Made by a program: the position numbers and the translations under genes. From positions 372,001 through 436,000 of the forward strand of contig NZ_FO704551.1 in assembly GCF_000968175.1 (NCBI RefSeq): a stretch of 64,000 bases of DNA, written 5' to 3'. Under the pieces are notes generated by a model. That model saw only the letters and a program-made list of their open reading frames with translations, was not told the origin of the DNA and did no database searches. This DNA comes from Xenorhabdus poinarii G6 (GTDB lineage Bacteria > Pseudomonadota > Gammaproteobacteria > Enterobacterales > Enterobacteriaceae). Of the stretch, positions 11,085 through 20,819 are shown piece after piece (within the stretch, counting starts at the first letter, position 1; each line of letters starts with the position of its first letter).

Positions 11085-12166
11085 TGTTTGGGGTATTAGA
11101 TAGATATATTGGCCGGACAATCCTGCAAACCATTTTGATGACTTTGTTTATGCTGGTTTCTCTTTCCGGCATCATCAAATTTGTCGATCAGCTGCGTAAG
11201 GTCGGCCAAGGGGAATATAGCGCATTTTCTGCCGGCCTTTATACCCTGTTGAGCGTACCTAAAGATATTCAGATCTTCTTTCCTATGGCGGCTCTGCTTG
11301 GGGCGTTATTGGGTCTGGGGACGTTGGCAACGCGCAGTGAGCTGGTGGTGATGCAGGCTGCTGGCTTTACCCGCCTGCAAGTGGCAGGTTCTGTCATGAA
11401 AACGGCGATCCCACTGGTTTTACTGACAATGGTCATTGGCGAATGGGTGGCGCCCCAGGGGGAACAGGTTGCCCGGAATTATCGTTCACAAAAAATGTTC
11501 GGTGGTTCACTGATGTCCACAACCAAAGGGTTGTGGGCAAAAGATGGTCACGATTTTGTCTATATAAAGAGCGTGGGCAAGGATAATTCGTTGAATGGTA
11601 TTAGTATTTATCATGTTGATGAAAATAAAAAACTGCTATCTGTCAGATATGCTGCTTCGGCGGTGTATGACAAGGATAATCAGCAATGGATATTATCGCA
11701 GGTTGAAGAGTCTGATTTAACACCGAATGGGCGGATCACCGGATCACAGCGTTTATCTGCCGATTGGAAAAGCCGGCTGACACCTGAAAAGCTCGGAGTG
11801 GTTTCTCTTGATCCTGAGGCGCTTTCTATTCGTGACCTGCATCAATACATCACCTATCTGAAACAGAGCCAGCAGGATGCCGGGCGTTACCAGCTCAATA
11901 TGTGGAAAAAGGTTTTTGCTCCTTTATCCGTTGCGGTGATGATGCTGATGGCACTCTCCTTTATCTTCGGCCCATTGCGCAGCGTACCAATGGGATTCAG
12001 GGTTGTTGTGGGTATCAGCATGGGCTTTGTTTTCTATGTTTTAAATGAGATATTCGGGCCACTCAGTCTGGTTTATAACATGCCACCTTTATTGGGAGCC
12101 CTGTTGCCAAGCGTGTTGTTCTTTGTTGTGAGTATTTACTTACTTCTGCGCAAGAAAACAAACTGA
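11081..12166 (+). CDS. lptG: LPS export ABC transporter permease LptG
   Basis: Second permease subunit of the LptB2FGC exporter; 361 residues, starting inside the lptF stop (4-bp overlap). N-terminal MFGVLDRYIGRTILQTILMT and three helices are followed by a periplasmic domain (about 125-265) and C-terminal helices ending SIYLLLRKKTN. Length and order match enterics, and a strong terminator follows. Confidence 0.97.
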   Translation: MMFGVLDRYIGRTILQTILMTLFMLVSLSGIIKFVDQLRKVGQGEYSAFSAGLYTLLSVPKDIQIFFPMAALLGALLGLGTLATRSELVVMQAAGFTRLQVAGSVMKTAIPLVLLTMVIGEWVAPQGEQVARNYRSQKMFGGSLMSTTKGLWAKDGHDFVYIKSVGKDNSLNGISIYHVDENKKLLSVRYAASAVYDKDNQQWILSQVEESDLTPNGRITGSQRLSADWKSRLTPEKLGVVSLDPEALSIRDLHQYITYLKQSQQDAGRYQLNMWKKVFAPLSVAVMMLMALSFIFGPLRSVPMGFRVVVGISMGFVFYVLNEIFGPLSLVYNMPPLLGALLPSVLFFVVSIYLLLRKKTN

Positions 12167-12192
12167 TTAAATTTAAATATATTTATTGCCTG

Positions 12193-12226
12193 TCGCCCCG
12201 ACCGTATCGTCGGGGCGATTTTTTTC
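12193..12226 (+). terminator. Terminator after lptFG, probably bidirectional
   Basis: The perfect stem TCGCCCCGAC/GTCGGGGCGA is followed by TTTTTTT. It lies between the convergent lptG and ampH genes and could serve both. Confidence 0.9.
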
Positions 12227-12227
12227 G

Positions 12228-13445
12228 TTAAATTTGGCTATGATTGCGTGCCAATGCTGAAACCAATTCATTCACCCCGCTCGTTACGCGGTTAAACTTA
12301 CTTTTTTCCTTACGTGTGATCACCACAAATACCCCGATATTTTGTTCTGGGATCATTGCCATATAAGTATTGAAACTACCTCCACCACCGGTTTTCTGGT
12401 AAATGCCGGGCTTATCACCCTTGGTCTCCATATAGACCCAACCCAGCCCGATGCCATCTGCCAGACCGGCAACATCCATTCCTTTGACGGACATCAGATT
12501 GGCGCGTTTAAAGTAGATCCCCTGTTCACGGCTGGCGGTTTGCTTTCTTAATTGGTGATGAGAAGACAGAAACTGTTGCATCCAGCGCTGCATATCTGCG
12601 GGGGTGGAATAAATCCCGCCACTACCGGCGGCGGCAATGGTATTGATGCAAGGGCTGGGTTTAATACCTGCCATTAAGCGGGCACATTGGGATTGCGAGG
12701 GCGTCAGCGTTGTATCGTTCATCTGATAAGGGCGGGTGATCTCCTCTTGTAACAGATGTATATATGGCTTTCCCGCTGCTTTGGCAAGGGCATCTGCCAA
12801 TAAATCATAGGCCAGATTAGAATAAGAAGCCGTTGTGCCGGGGGCGACATCTAACCTTGCGGTTTTCAGCCAGACCCAGCGGTTCGTTTGAGTTGGCCAA
12901 ATAAACACCGGGCGTCCCCATTTTCCACCCGGTTGTTCCCGAGGCAATCCGCTAGTATGGCTTGCCAGATGATACAGCCGGATTGGCTGGCTTGCGCTAT
13001 AGTCTGGTATCTGAACACCGTAATGTGAGTACTTCTGTAGCGGATCGGTAATCTTCAGGTGTTCTTTCTCTGCCAACTTAATCATGACCTCACTGGTCAT
13101 CAATTTGGTAATCGAAGCGATACGAATCAAAGAGTCCTGCCGTGGCTTAACACCGCTTCCTGGATAAGTCTCTCCAAAACTACGATGTATGACATGGTTA
13201 TTGTCGATGACGACCATTGCCATTCCCGACGGATCGCCTTCATCAAAGATGGATTGTGAATACTGATCGACCAGTGCGATAGCCATTTTCTTGATGTTGT
13301 CATTTCCCTCGAAAACGTCCCATTTTGCAGATTGTGCCTTGGATTGCAGAAATTTGCCCTGGCGGGCATGATGAGGATCCGCACAAGCAGAAATCGCCCA
13401 TATCAGGGTGGAAACTGTACACAGTTTATATAACCTTTTTTTCAT
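12228..13445 (-). CDS. ampH: AmpH-type D,D-carboxypeptidase/endopeptidase (penicillin-binding serine hydrolase)
   Basis: Class C beta-lactamase-like serine peptidase that trims peptidoglycan. I start it at the ATG at 13445 (405 residues, MKKRLYKL); the frame can be extended only to a TTG at 13460. Catalytic motifs in this numbering are S111-I-T-K114, Y208-S-N210 and K351-T-G-G354. AmpH-specific segments such as REQPGGKWGRPVF and GLGWVYMETKGDKPGIYQ are clear. The N-terminus is a signal peptide ending in ISAC (Cys21), which fits a lipobox. E. coli AmpH is not a lipoprotein, so membrane anchoring would be a difference. Confidence 0.93.
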   Translation of the reverse strand: MKKRLYKLCTVSTLIWAISACADPHHARQGKFLQSKAQSAKWDVFEGNDNIKKMAIALVDQYSQSIFDEGDPSGMAMVVIDNNHVIHRSFGETYPGSGVKPRQDSLIRIASITKLMTSEVMIKLAEKEHLKITDPLQKYSHYGVQIPDYSASQPIRLYHLASHTSGLPREQPGGKWGRPVFIWPTQTNRWVWLKTARLDVAPGTTASYSNLAYDLLADALAKAAGKPYIHLLQEEITRPYQMNDTTLTPSQSQCARLMAGIKPSPCINTIAAAGSGGIYSTPADMQRWMQQFLSSHHQLRKQTASREQGIYFKRANLMSVKGMDVAGLADGIGLGWVYMETKGDKPGIYQKTGGGGSFNTYMAMIPEQNIGVFVVITRKEKSKFNRVTSGVNELVSALARNHSQI

Positions 13446-13493
13446 TTTTGGATTAACCAATCAAGCGCGTTGAGGTGAGGGAAAATAAAGGGG

Positions 13494-13580
13494 TTATTTG
13501 TTTTTCTTCAATATCGCCATAATGGCACCGATAGCGATACCCACCAGGATACCTGTAAAAATCCAACTAATGATTGTCAT
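13494..13580 (-). CDS. 28-residue predicted membrane peptide
   Basis: A short frame upstream of ampH on the same strand encodes MTIISWIFTGILVGIAIGAI followed by MAILKKNK. It is a single hydrophobic helix with Gly/Ala spacing and a positive tail, the typical shape of a small inner-membrane protein. A GAGGT site lies 8 bp before the ATG. No family is recognised. It may be co-transcribed with ampH, which starts 49 bp after its stop. The call rests on ribosome site, codon pattern and hydrophobicity only. Confidence 0.5.
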   Translation of the reverse strand: MTIISWIFTGILVGIAIGAIMAILKKNK

Positions 13581-13778
13581 GATAATTTACCTCATAGCCG
13601 TGTCTTGTTTGGAATTATATAAGGAGTTTGTCTGTTGTCTATTGGCAGAAAGGGATTGTGAAAGAAGATATTGTGCGACGGCAGTGGATAAAAACGCTTG
13701 AAATTTAATCTTAACTGGTTAAAAAAAATCATTAACGATTCTTTTTTCAGCATTTGAACAAATTTGAAAGGATAAATG

Positions 13779-13806
13779 TTGCGAATGCGCTTCTGACAGG
13801 TATAAT
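13779..13806 (+). promoter_or_regulatory. Sigma-70 promoter of tRNA-Leu
   Basis: TTGCGA, a 16-bp spacer and a perfect TATAAT at 13801-13806, followed by a C-rich discriminator (CATCCCCG). This is the usual layout for a growth-rate-controlled tRNA promoter. The mature tRNA begins 27 bp after the -10 box. Confidence 0.75.
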
Positions 13807-13832
13807 CATCCCCGTTCTCCGAACCCTTCAGT

Positions 13833-13917
13833 GCCGAAGTGGCGAAATCGGTAGACGCAGTTGATTCAAAATCAACCGCCTTCGGGTGTGCCGGTTCGAG
13901 TCCGGCCTTCGGCACCA
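13833..13917 (+). tRNA. leuX: tRNA-Leu(CAA)
   Basis: An 85-nt tRNA with a long variable arm, an anticodon stem GTTGA/TCAAC and loop TTCAAAA, giving anticodon CAA. The acceptor stem GCCGAAG pairs with CTTCGGC, and the discriminator A and encoded CCA run to 13917. The sequence is almost that of E. coli leuX, a common integration site for P4-type islands. An integrase gene starts 189 bp downstream. I did not find a second copy of the tRNA 3' end (attR) in the window. Confidence 0.97.
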
Positions 13918-14105
13918 ATCAAGTCTTTTTTTTCGTCTACTAAAGTCTATTTACGTATATAAAATCAATAACTTATATATTCTACCTCTTGTTTCAGGTC
14001 CATTAAAGTCTACTGTCGTATATCAACATCTACCAACAAATGATGGTATAACTGTTGGTAGCTTCGGTTCGATTGAAATTGATACCAACACGGGGAGGGG
14101 GATCT

Positions 14106-15356
14106 ATGGCTCTTACTGATATCAAAGTCAGAACAGTTAAGCCTGCAGACAAACCTTTCAAACTTACCGATGGTGAGGGGATGCACCTGTTGGTTAACCC
14201 CAATGGCTCAAAATACTGGCGTCTTCAATATCGTTTTAGTGGCAAACAGAAGATGCTGGCGTTAGGTGTTTATCCAATGGTTTCATTGGCAGAGGCTCGT
14301 AAGAGGCGCGATGCCGCAAAGAAACTGGTATCTGATGGTATCGATCCCTCTCAAAAGAAAAAAGAGGATAAGATTGAAGAAAGCGGAGCACTAACCTTTG
14401 AGGCTGTAGCAAGAGATTGGCATGCATCCTGTAGCAAAAAATGGTCGGAGTCCCATAGTGAGCGGGTGCTTAAAAGCTTAGTGGATAATCTTTTCTCTGC
14501 GTTAGGTAAAAGTAAGATTTCGGAACTGAAGACTCGGGATCTACTCGCTCCAATTAAGGTAGTCGAGGCGAGTGGGCGATATGAAGTAGCTTCGCGTCTT
14601 CAACAGCGAACGACCGCAATCCTACGTTTTGCCGTACAAAATGGTCTACTTGATTATAATCCAGCTCAAGATATGGCTGGCGCAATAGCTGTAGCTAAAC
14701 GAGTGCACCGCCCAGCGCTTGATTTCGAACGCCTTCCCGAATTGCTTGATCGTATCGAATGCTTTAAGGGGCGAAAGTTGACTAAATTGGCAGTGAAACT
14801 AACACTGTTGGTGTTCATACGTTCAAGTGAACTGCGTTTTGCAAGATGGGAAGAAATCGATTTTAAAAATGCGCTTTGGACGATACCTGCAGAATGAGAA
14901 CCTCTGAAGGGCGTAAAGCACTCACATCGTGGTTCTAAAATGCGTAGCCCTCATCTTGTACCTCTAAGCCGTCAGGCACTGAAAATATTAGAAGAGATAA
15001 AACAAATCAGTGGGGATTACGAGTTGGTCTTCATTGGTGATCACCAGCCGGATAGGCCGATGAGTGAGAACACTGTTAACAAGGCTCTCTGCTCAATGGG
15101 TTACGACACTAAAACGGAAGTTTGCGGACACGGGTTTAGGGCGATGGCCTGTAGTGCGTTGATCGAATCAGGTTTATGGTCAAGGGATGCTGTTGAGCGA
15201 CAAATGAGCCATCAGGAGCGTAATAACGTTCGCGCTGCTTACATCCATCTTGCTGAACATCTCGATGAGCGGAGGCTAATGCTTCAGTGGTGGGCTGACT
15301 ATCTTGATGCCAATCGAGAAAGAGCGGTCAGGCCGTTTGAGTTTGCCCACAGGTGA
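14106..15356 (+). pseudogene. P4-type tyrosine integrase interrupted by one in-frame TGA
   Basis: This would be a 416-residue site-specific recombinase of the P4/DUF4102 family, placed directly after a tRNA-Leu as expected for the integrase of a genomic island. Starting at 14106 (MALTDIKVRT), codon 264 is TGA at 14895-14897. The same frame then continues without shift (EPLKGVKHSHRGSK...) to 15356. The residue usual at this point is Arg, so a CGA-to-TGA transition is the simplest explanation. Everything else is intact: N-terminal DUF4102 arm-binding domain, catalytic R239, H342-x-x-R345, H369 and nucleophile Y379. Either the enzyme is freshly inactivated or it is made at low level by readthrough. 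Confidence 0.9.
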
Positions 15357-15441
15357 TCGTTTGAGTTTGAAATCCAAGGCTAACCGCTTGATAGCCCATC
15401 ACATAGTAGCATGTAACCCCTTGTTTTGAATATATTTGAAT

Positions 15442-15462
15442 AGCCATCATTGGTTGATGGCT
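15442..15462 (+). repeat. Perfect 8-bp inverted repeat between integrase and Type III R-M
   Basis: AGCCATCA and TGATGGCT flank a 5-nt loop. No T-run follows, so it is not a standard intrinsic terminator. It could mark a transcript end or an operator ahead of the 15534 gene. Confidence 0.4.
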
Positions 15463-15533
15463 ACTACACCATTCTATTATGATTTTTCAGCAATATTTGA
15501 TATCGTAGCAGTATTAAATACCGAGGAATAACC

Positions 15534-15818
15534 ATGATATCAGGTCTTAATGGTGGAAATTTTATCCTTAGCTCGATGGCTAAGGAAAGAGTCAAATCAG
15601 GTCTACTTGATAGAGCAACAATAGAAGGCTCTAAAGGGGAGTATACCGTGATTTTTGATGGTTCAGAGTGGGAAGGTAAGCCATTAGTCTTAAGTAGTTC
15701 CAGACAGCCTTACAAAGCACGAGTCTTCAAAAGCATAGATGGTGCAGCTGCAGAACTACTACGCATAGGCTTAAGTGAAGCTTCAATCAAAAATACCACT
15801 AAATCGAACAATAAATAA
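15534..15818 (+). CDS. Unrecognised 94-residue protein preceding Type III mod
   Basis: A small cytoplasmic protein starting at an ATG with a GAGG ribosome site (ACCGAGGAATAACC before it). The only recognisable texture is a segment ARVFKSIDGAAAELLRIGL (about 61-79), similar in style to short helical segments of small plasmid-encoded proteins. I do not assign a family. It ends 11 bp before mod and is probably in the same transcript, so it may modulate the R-M system or be an unrelated passenger. No DNA-binding helix-turn-helix is obvious. Confidence 0.6.
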   Translation: MISGLNGGNFILSSMAKERVKSGLLDRATIEGSKGEYTVIFDGSEWEGKPLVLSSSRQPYKARVFKSIDGAAAELLRIGLSEASIKNTTKSNNK

Positions 15819-15829
15819 TCAGGTTTAAA

Positions 15830-17773
15830 ATGGATATGCAAAAAGAAACGATTTTTTCAGAAGTTGAAACTGCTAACAGTAAGCAGATTGCTGTTTTAAA
15901 GGCTAACTTTCCGCAGTGTTTTGATAAAAACGGGGCTTTCATTCAAGAAAAGTTGCTTGAGATCGTCAAATCATCGGATGTTGAACTCTCTAAAGAATCA
16001 TACAGCTTAAACTGGCTGGGTAAGTCCTATGCCCGGCTGTTGGCTAACCTACCACCGAAGACGTTGCTCACCGAAGATAAAGACCATAACCAACTTGAAG
16101 AGAACAAGAACAGTCAGAATCTTTTAATCAAAGGGGATAACCTCGAAGTATTAAAGCACATGGTTAATGCTTATGCCGAAAAGGTGAAGATGATTTATAT
16201 TGACCCGCCATATAATACGGGTAAAGATGGATTCGTCTATAACGATGATCGCAAGTTTACATCTGAACAGCTTTCTGAACTTGCAGGTATAGATCTTGAT
16301 GAAGCAGCACGTATACTGGAATTTACCGCAAAAGGTTCAAGTAGTCATAGTGCATGGCTGACATTCATTTATCCTCGTCTTTATATTGCTCGTGAACTAA
16401 TGAGAGAAGACGGAACTATTTTCATTTCTATTGATGATAATGAGTTTAGCCAACTAAAATTAGTTTGTGATGAAATTTTTGGTGAACAAAACCACATCGG
16501 TGATATTGTTTGGAAAAATGTAACAGATAACAATCCATCGAACATTGCTGTAGAACATGAATATATTGTTGTTTATGCAAAAAATAAAGAACTGATTGAA
16601 ACTGAGTGGAAGTCAAACATCTCAGATGTAAAGGATTTGCTTGTTGAGATAGGCGATTCATTAATTAATGACATAAAGGATAACGATAAATTACAGGAAG
16701 AATACAGTAAATGGTTTAGAGAAAACAAAAGTCAATTGTGGCCTCTGGAAAACTATAAGTTCATAGACCGTAAAGGTGTGTATTCTGGGGAAAGAGGGGT
16801 TCATAACCCCGGTAAAGAAGGGTATCGGTATGATATTATTCACCCAACGACAAAGAAACCCTGCAAGCAGCCTTTAATGGGTTATCGTTTCCCTGAAACT
16901 ACTATGCAAAAAATGATCGATGATGGCCGTATTATCTTTGGTGAAGATGAAAATAAATTAGTGGAAATAAAAGTTTATGCTAAAGATTATAAGCAGAAAT
17001 TAAGTTCAGTTATTAATATTGATGGGCGAGCTGGGGCTAATGAGTTAAAAGAAATTTTTCCTGAAATGACTAAGCCTTTCACTAACCCAAAAACCATTAA
17101 ATTACTTGAAGAATTGATTTCTTTTGCATGTGATGGCAAGGGTATTATTTTGGATTTTTTTGCAGGGTCTGGCACAACAGCACATGCTATTTTAAATTTA
17201 AACAAAGAAAAAGGGATGGACTATCAATTTATAACGGTTCAATTAGATGAGGCGACAAAAGATAACTCTGATGCTTTTAAGCATGGTTTTAAAACTATTT
17301 ATGACCTAACCAAAGAAAGATTGATTAGAGTTTGTAAAGGAAGTGGTAAACTTGGCTTTAAAATTTATCAATTAATGACTGATTTCCGTGCAAAAAATGA
17401 ATCAGAACTTACGCTGTCTAACCATACTTTCTTTGATGATGCTGTATTGACACCTGAACAGTATGACACCCTATTGACTACATGGTGTGTATATGATGGT
17501 AGCTTGTTAACAACGCCAATTGTAAATGTTAATCTTGATGGTTACAAAGCGCACTTATGCGATGGTCGTCTGTATCTGATTGCGCCTAATTTTACTAGCG
17601 AAGCACTGAAAGCTTTACTTCAAAAGCTGGATTCAGACAAAGACTTTGCCCCTAACAAAGTTGTATTTTATGGCAGCAACTTCGAAAGTGCGAAACAGAT
17701 GGAACTCAATGAAGCACTAAAAAGTTATGCTAATAAAAAATCTATTGATTTAGATTTGGTGGTAAGGAACTAA
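15830..17773 (+). CDS. mod: Type III restriction-modification methyltransferase (Mod)
   Basis: Modification and specificity subunit of a Type III system; it methylates adenine in a short asymmetric site and guides Res. It has 647 residues. The catalytic DPPY motif is at 125-128 (IYIDPPYNTG) and precedes the SAM-binding FAGSGTT motif (about residue 443), the beta-class order of EcoP1/EcoP15 Mod. The middle region (about 225-400), which should hold the target-recognition domain, is not recognisable. A second ATG two codons downstream is an alternative start. res begins 2 bp after the stop. The gene is noticeably A+T-rich compared with the Shango cluster. Confidence 0.95.
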   Translation: MDMQKETIFSEVETANSKQIAVLKANFPQCFDKNGAFIQEKLLEIVKSSDVELSKESYSLNWLGKSYARLLANLPPKTLLTEDKDHNQLEENKNSQNLLIKGDNLEVLKHMVNAYAEKVKMIYIDPPYNTGKDGFVYNDDRKFTSEQLSELAGIDLDEAARILEFTAKGSSSHSAWLTFIYPRLYIARELMREDGTIFISIDDNEFSQLKLVCDEIFGEQNHIGDIVWKNVTDNNPSNIAVEHEYIVVYAKNKELIETEWKSNISDVKDLLVEIGDSLINDIKDNDKLQEEYSKWFRENKSQLWPLENYKFIDRKGVYSGERGVHNPGKEGYRYDIIHPTTKKPCKQPLMGYRFPETTMQKMIDDGRIIFGEDENKLVEIKVYAKDYKQKLSSVINIDGRAGANELKEIFPEMTKPFTNPKTIKLLEELISFACDGKGIILDFFAGSGTTAHAILNLNKEKGMDYQFITVQLDEATKDNSDAFKHGFKTIYDLTKERLIRVCKGSGKLGFKIYQLMTDFRAKNESELTLSNHTFFDDAVLTPEQYDTLLTTWCVYDGSLLTTPIVNVNLDGYKAHLCDGRLYLIAPNFTSEALKALLQKLDSDKDFAPNKVVFYGSNFESAKQMELNEALKSYANKKSIDLDLVVRN

Positions 17774-17775
17774 TC

Positions 17776-20685
17776 ATGTCTAAAGGGTTCACATTCGAAA
17801 AGAATTTACCTCATCAAAAGGCTGGCGTTGATGCGGTCATGAATGTTTTTGTTTCCGCCATACCTCGTCAGACGGATAATGTTTCTATCCGTCTGTTAGC
17901 TAATCCAGAACTGAGCCTTACTGAACAACAATACTACAACAACATAAAAAATGTTCAGGAGTTCAATGGTATTGAGCATTCAAAAGATAATTACGATGCT
18001 AAAAGCAACGTAATTGATGTTTCTATGGAGACAGGCACAGGTAAAACTTATACTTACACCAAAACAATTTTTGATCTGAACAAATCATTTGGGATTAACA
18101 AGTTTATCATTATTGTTCCAACCTTATCGATCAAAGCAGGGACAGTTAACTTTTTAAAAAGTGATGCATTAAAAGAACACTTTCGAGATGATTACGAGCG
18201 TGAACTAAAGACTTACGTTGTTGAAAGCCAGAAAAGTTCTGGTAAAAATACAAAATCATACATGCCTCAAGCTATCCATGATTTTGTTGAAGCAAGTAAT
18301 TTCAATAAGAAATATATACACGTCCTTGTAATCAACTCAGGGATGATTAACTCCAAGTCTTTAACTGATACTTATGATGTTGGTTTGCTTGATAATCAGT
18401 TTGATACACCATTTTCTGCCCTGAGTGCGGTTAAACCATTCATTATTATTGATGAACCTCATAAGTTCCCTACAGGTAAAAAAACATGGGAAAATATTGA
18501 GAAATTTAACGCTCAATATATTATCCGATATGGCGCAACCTTTAGTGAGGGCTATAAAAACTTAGTTTATCGTCTGACTGCAGTAGATGCGTTCAATGAA
18601 GATCTTGTTAAAGGTATTGATGCTTACATTGAGGATATTGTTGGTGGTGGTAGTGCTAATCTCAAATTTGTTAAATCTGACGGAAAAGAAGCCACTTTTG
18701 AACTAAACGAAAATGGTAATAGAAAAACATTCAAGTTATCCAGAGGTGAATCACTATCTAAAACGCATAGTGCGATCCATGATTTAACCCTTGATGCTTT
18801 GAATAAGAGTACAGGCGTGTTAAGTAATGGTATTGAGCTAAAAATTGGTAGCTCCATAAACCCCTACTCTTACGATCAGACACTTGCTGATAACATGATG
18901 CGTAAAGCCGTCAAAGAGCACTTTAAGTTAGAAAAAGAGTATTTGACACAAAGACCACGCATAAAGCCTCTTACTCTTTTCTTCATTGATGACATTGAAG
19001 GCTATCGTGATGGTAATGATATTGCCGGAAGCCTGAAAACTAAGTTCGAAGAATACGTTTTGGCAGAAGCTAATGAACTGTTAAAAACAGAGAAGGATGA
19101 GTTTTATAGAAACTATCTTGAAAAAACTGTTAAGGATATATCTTCTGTTCATGGTGGTTATTTTTCAAAAGATAACAGTGATAAAGATGATAAAATTGAG
19201 CAGGAAATCAACGAAATCCTTCATGACAAAGAGCTTCTATTGTCTTTAGAAAATCCTCGCCGTTTCATTTTCTCTAAATGGACGTTGCGTGAGGGGTGGG
19301 ATAACCCAAATGTCTTTCAGATTTGCAAGCTCCGTTCGAGCGGTAGCACCACCTCTAAACTTCAAGAGGTAGGTCGTGGTTTACGTCTTCCAGTGAATGA
19401 ATACATGTGTCGTGTGAAAGACCGCAATTTCACACTCAACTACTATGTTGATTTTACGGAAAAAGATTTTGTTGATTCTCTTGTAAAAGAGGTTAATGAT
19501 AGTTCTTTCAACGAAACTGTTCCAAGTAAGTTTACTCAAGAACTTAAGGATAAAATCTTATCTCAGTATCCTGAGCTTTCATCCAGAACACTCATGAATG
19601 AGATCTTTGATGCTGAAATCATTGATGATAATGAAAACTTCAAAGATTCCGATGCCTATAGCCGTTTAAAAGCCAAATATCCGGCTGCATTCCCTACCGG
19701 AGTGAAACCAACCAAAATCAAAAAAGCCACGGATGGAAAAAAACGTACTAAAATGCGTATTGGTAAGTTCAGTGAGCTGAAAGAACTATGGGATTTGATC
19801 AATCAAAAAGCAGTAATTGAGTATAAAATAAACAGTGAACATGAATTTTTATCCATTTTCAAATCATTCATGCTTGAAGAAACAGATAGATTTACTAAAT
19901 CAGGCGTTCATACTCGCATTGATAGAATTTATATTCATAATGATACGGCAATGTCGAAAAGTATCGTCAGTGACGATGATAACTTTGCTAAACTAAACAC
20001 AATGAGCTATCGGGAATTTCTTGATAACTTATCACAAACTATTTTTGCTAAACACGATACCTTACATAAGGTTTTTTGTGATATAAAAGACACTATCAAT
20101 ATCACTGAATACCTGAACATTCAAACAATCAGAAAGATTAAATCTGGTTTTAGCAAGTATTTGTTGAACAATTCATTTAACAAATTCAGCCTTGGATATA
20201 ATGTGATTTCAGGTTCAATTCATCCTACAAAGTTCACTAATGCAGACGGTGAGCCTGTGAGTGAGGTATTATCAAGTGATCTTGGTATATTGAATGACAA
20301 CACAAAACCACCGTTGGATTCTTATCTTTTTGAAGAAGTCTTTTATGACTCAGAGCTTGAAAGGCTCAACATAACAGATGGAGAGATCCAGTCTGTAGCT
20401 GTTTTTACAAAGATACCGAAGAACTCCATTAAGATCCCGGTAGCAGGTGGATACACGTACTCCCCTGACTTTGCATATGTTGTCAAAACAAAAAAAGGTG
20501 ATTATTTAAACTTTATTATCGAAACAAAAAATGTAGATGGGAAGGATAGTTTAAGACTTGAAGAAGAACGTAAGATAAAACATGCACAAGCACTATTCAG
20601 TCAAATAAGTAAATCTGTCAAAGTCGAGTTTAGAACACAATTTTCTGCAGACAGAATAGCCGAACTGATTAAACAAGTTGGATGA
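17776..20685 (+). CDS. res: Type III restriction endonuclease subunit (Res)
   Basis: Superfamily 2 helicase/translocase fused to a PD-(D/E)xK nuclease; together with Mod it cleaves unmethylated DNA. It has 969 residues. Walker A is METGTGKT (GTGKT at 87-91), motif II DEPH at 226-229, and helicase motif VI lies in EVGRGLRLPVNE. The nuclease is at the C-terminus: P897-D898 ... E916-x-K918 in SPDFAYVV...IIETKNVDG. No frameshift or stop is seen, so the Type III system looks functional. The gene is 2 bp from mod and ends at an intrinsic terminator. Confidence 0.96.
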   Translation: MSKGFTFEKNLPHQKAGVDAVMNVFVSAIPRQTDNVSIRLLANPELSLTEQQYYNNIKNVQEFNGIEHSKDNYDAKSNVIDVSMETGTGKTYTYTKTIFDLNKSFGINKFIIIVPTLSIKAGTVNFLKSDALKEHFRDDYERELKTYVVESQKSSGKNTKSYMPQAIHDFVEASNFNKKYIHVLVINSGMINSKSLTDTYDVGLLDNQFDTPFSALSAVKPFIIIDEPHKFPTGKKTWENIEKFNAQYIIRYGATFSEGYKNLVYRLTAVDAFNEDLVKGIDAYIEDIVGGGSANLKFVKSDGKEATFELNENGNRKTFKLSRGESLSKTHSAIHDLTLDALNKSTGVLSNGIELKIGSSINPYSYDQTLADNMMRKAVKEHFKLEKEYLTQRPRIKPLTLFFIDDIEGYRDGNDIAGSLKTKFEEYVLAEANELLKTEKDEFYRNYLEKTVKDISSVHGGYFSKDNSDKDDKIEQEINEILHDKELLLSLENPRRFIFSKWTLREGWDNPNVFQICKLRSSGSTTSKLQEVGRGLRLPVNEYMCRVKDRNFTLNYYVDFTEKDFVDSLVKEVNDSSFNETVPSKFTQELKDKILSQYPELSSRTLMNEIFDAEIIDDNENFKDSDAYSRLKAKYPAAFPTGVKPTKIKKATDGKKRTKMRIGKFSELKELWDLINQKAVIEYKINSEHEFLSIFKSFMLEETDRFTKSGVHTRIDRIYIHNDTAMSKSIVSDDDNFAKLNTMSYREFLDNLSQTIFAKHDTLHKVFCDIKDTINITEYLNIQTIRKIKSGFSKYLLNNSFNKFSLGYNVISGSIHPTKFTNADGEPVSEVLSSDLGILNDNTKPPLDSYLFEEVFYDSELERLNITDGEIQSVAVFTKIPKNSIKIPVAGGYTYSPDFAYVVKTKKGDYLNFIIETKNVDGKDSLRLEEERKIKHAQALFSQISKSVKVEFRTQFSADRIAELIKQVG

Positions 20686-20703
20686 TAACATTTTATAAAT
20701 GGA

Positions 20704-20731
20704 AAAGGGCCTTACGGCCCTTTCGTTTTCC
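20704..20731 (+). terminator. Intrinsic terminator after res
   Basis: The stem AAAGGGCC/GGCCCTTT with loop TTAC is followed by a T-rich tail. Two further small hairpins (CTCTCC/GGAGAG near 20745 and CCCC/GGGG near 20770) follow before the IS1 end. Confidence 0.75.
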
Positions 20732-20819
20732 CTTAAAGGGAACTCTCCATTGGAGAGAATACATATCCCCACACTTGGGGCAAATCAATCGGTCGTGTAT
20801 TAAATGGTTAGAAGGATCA

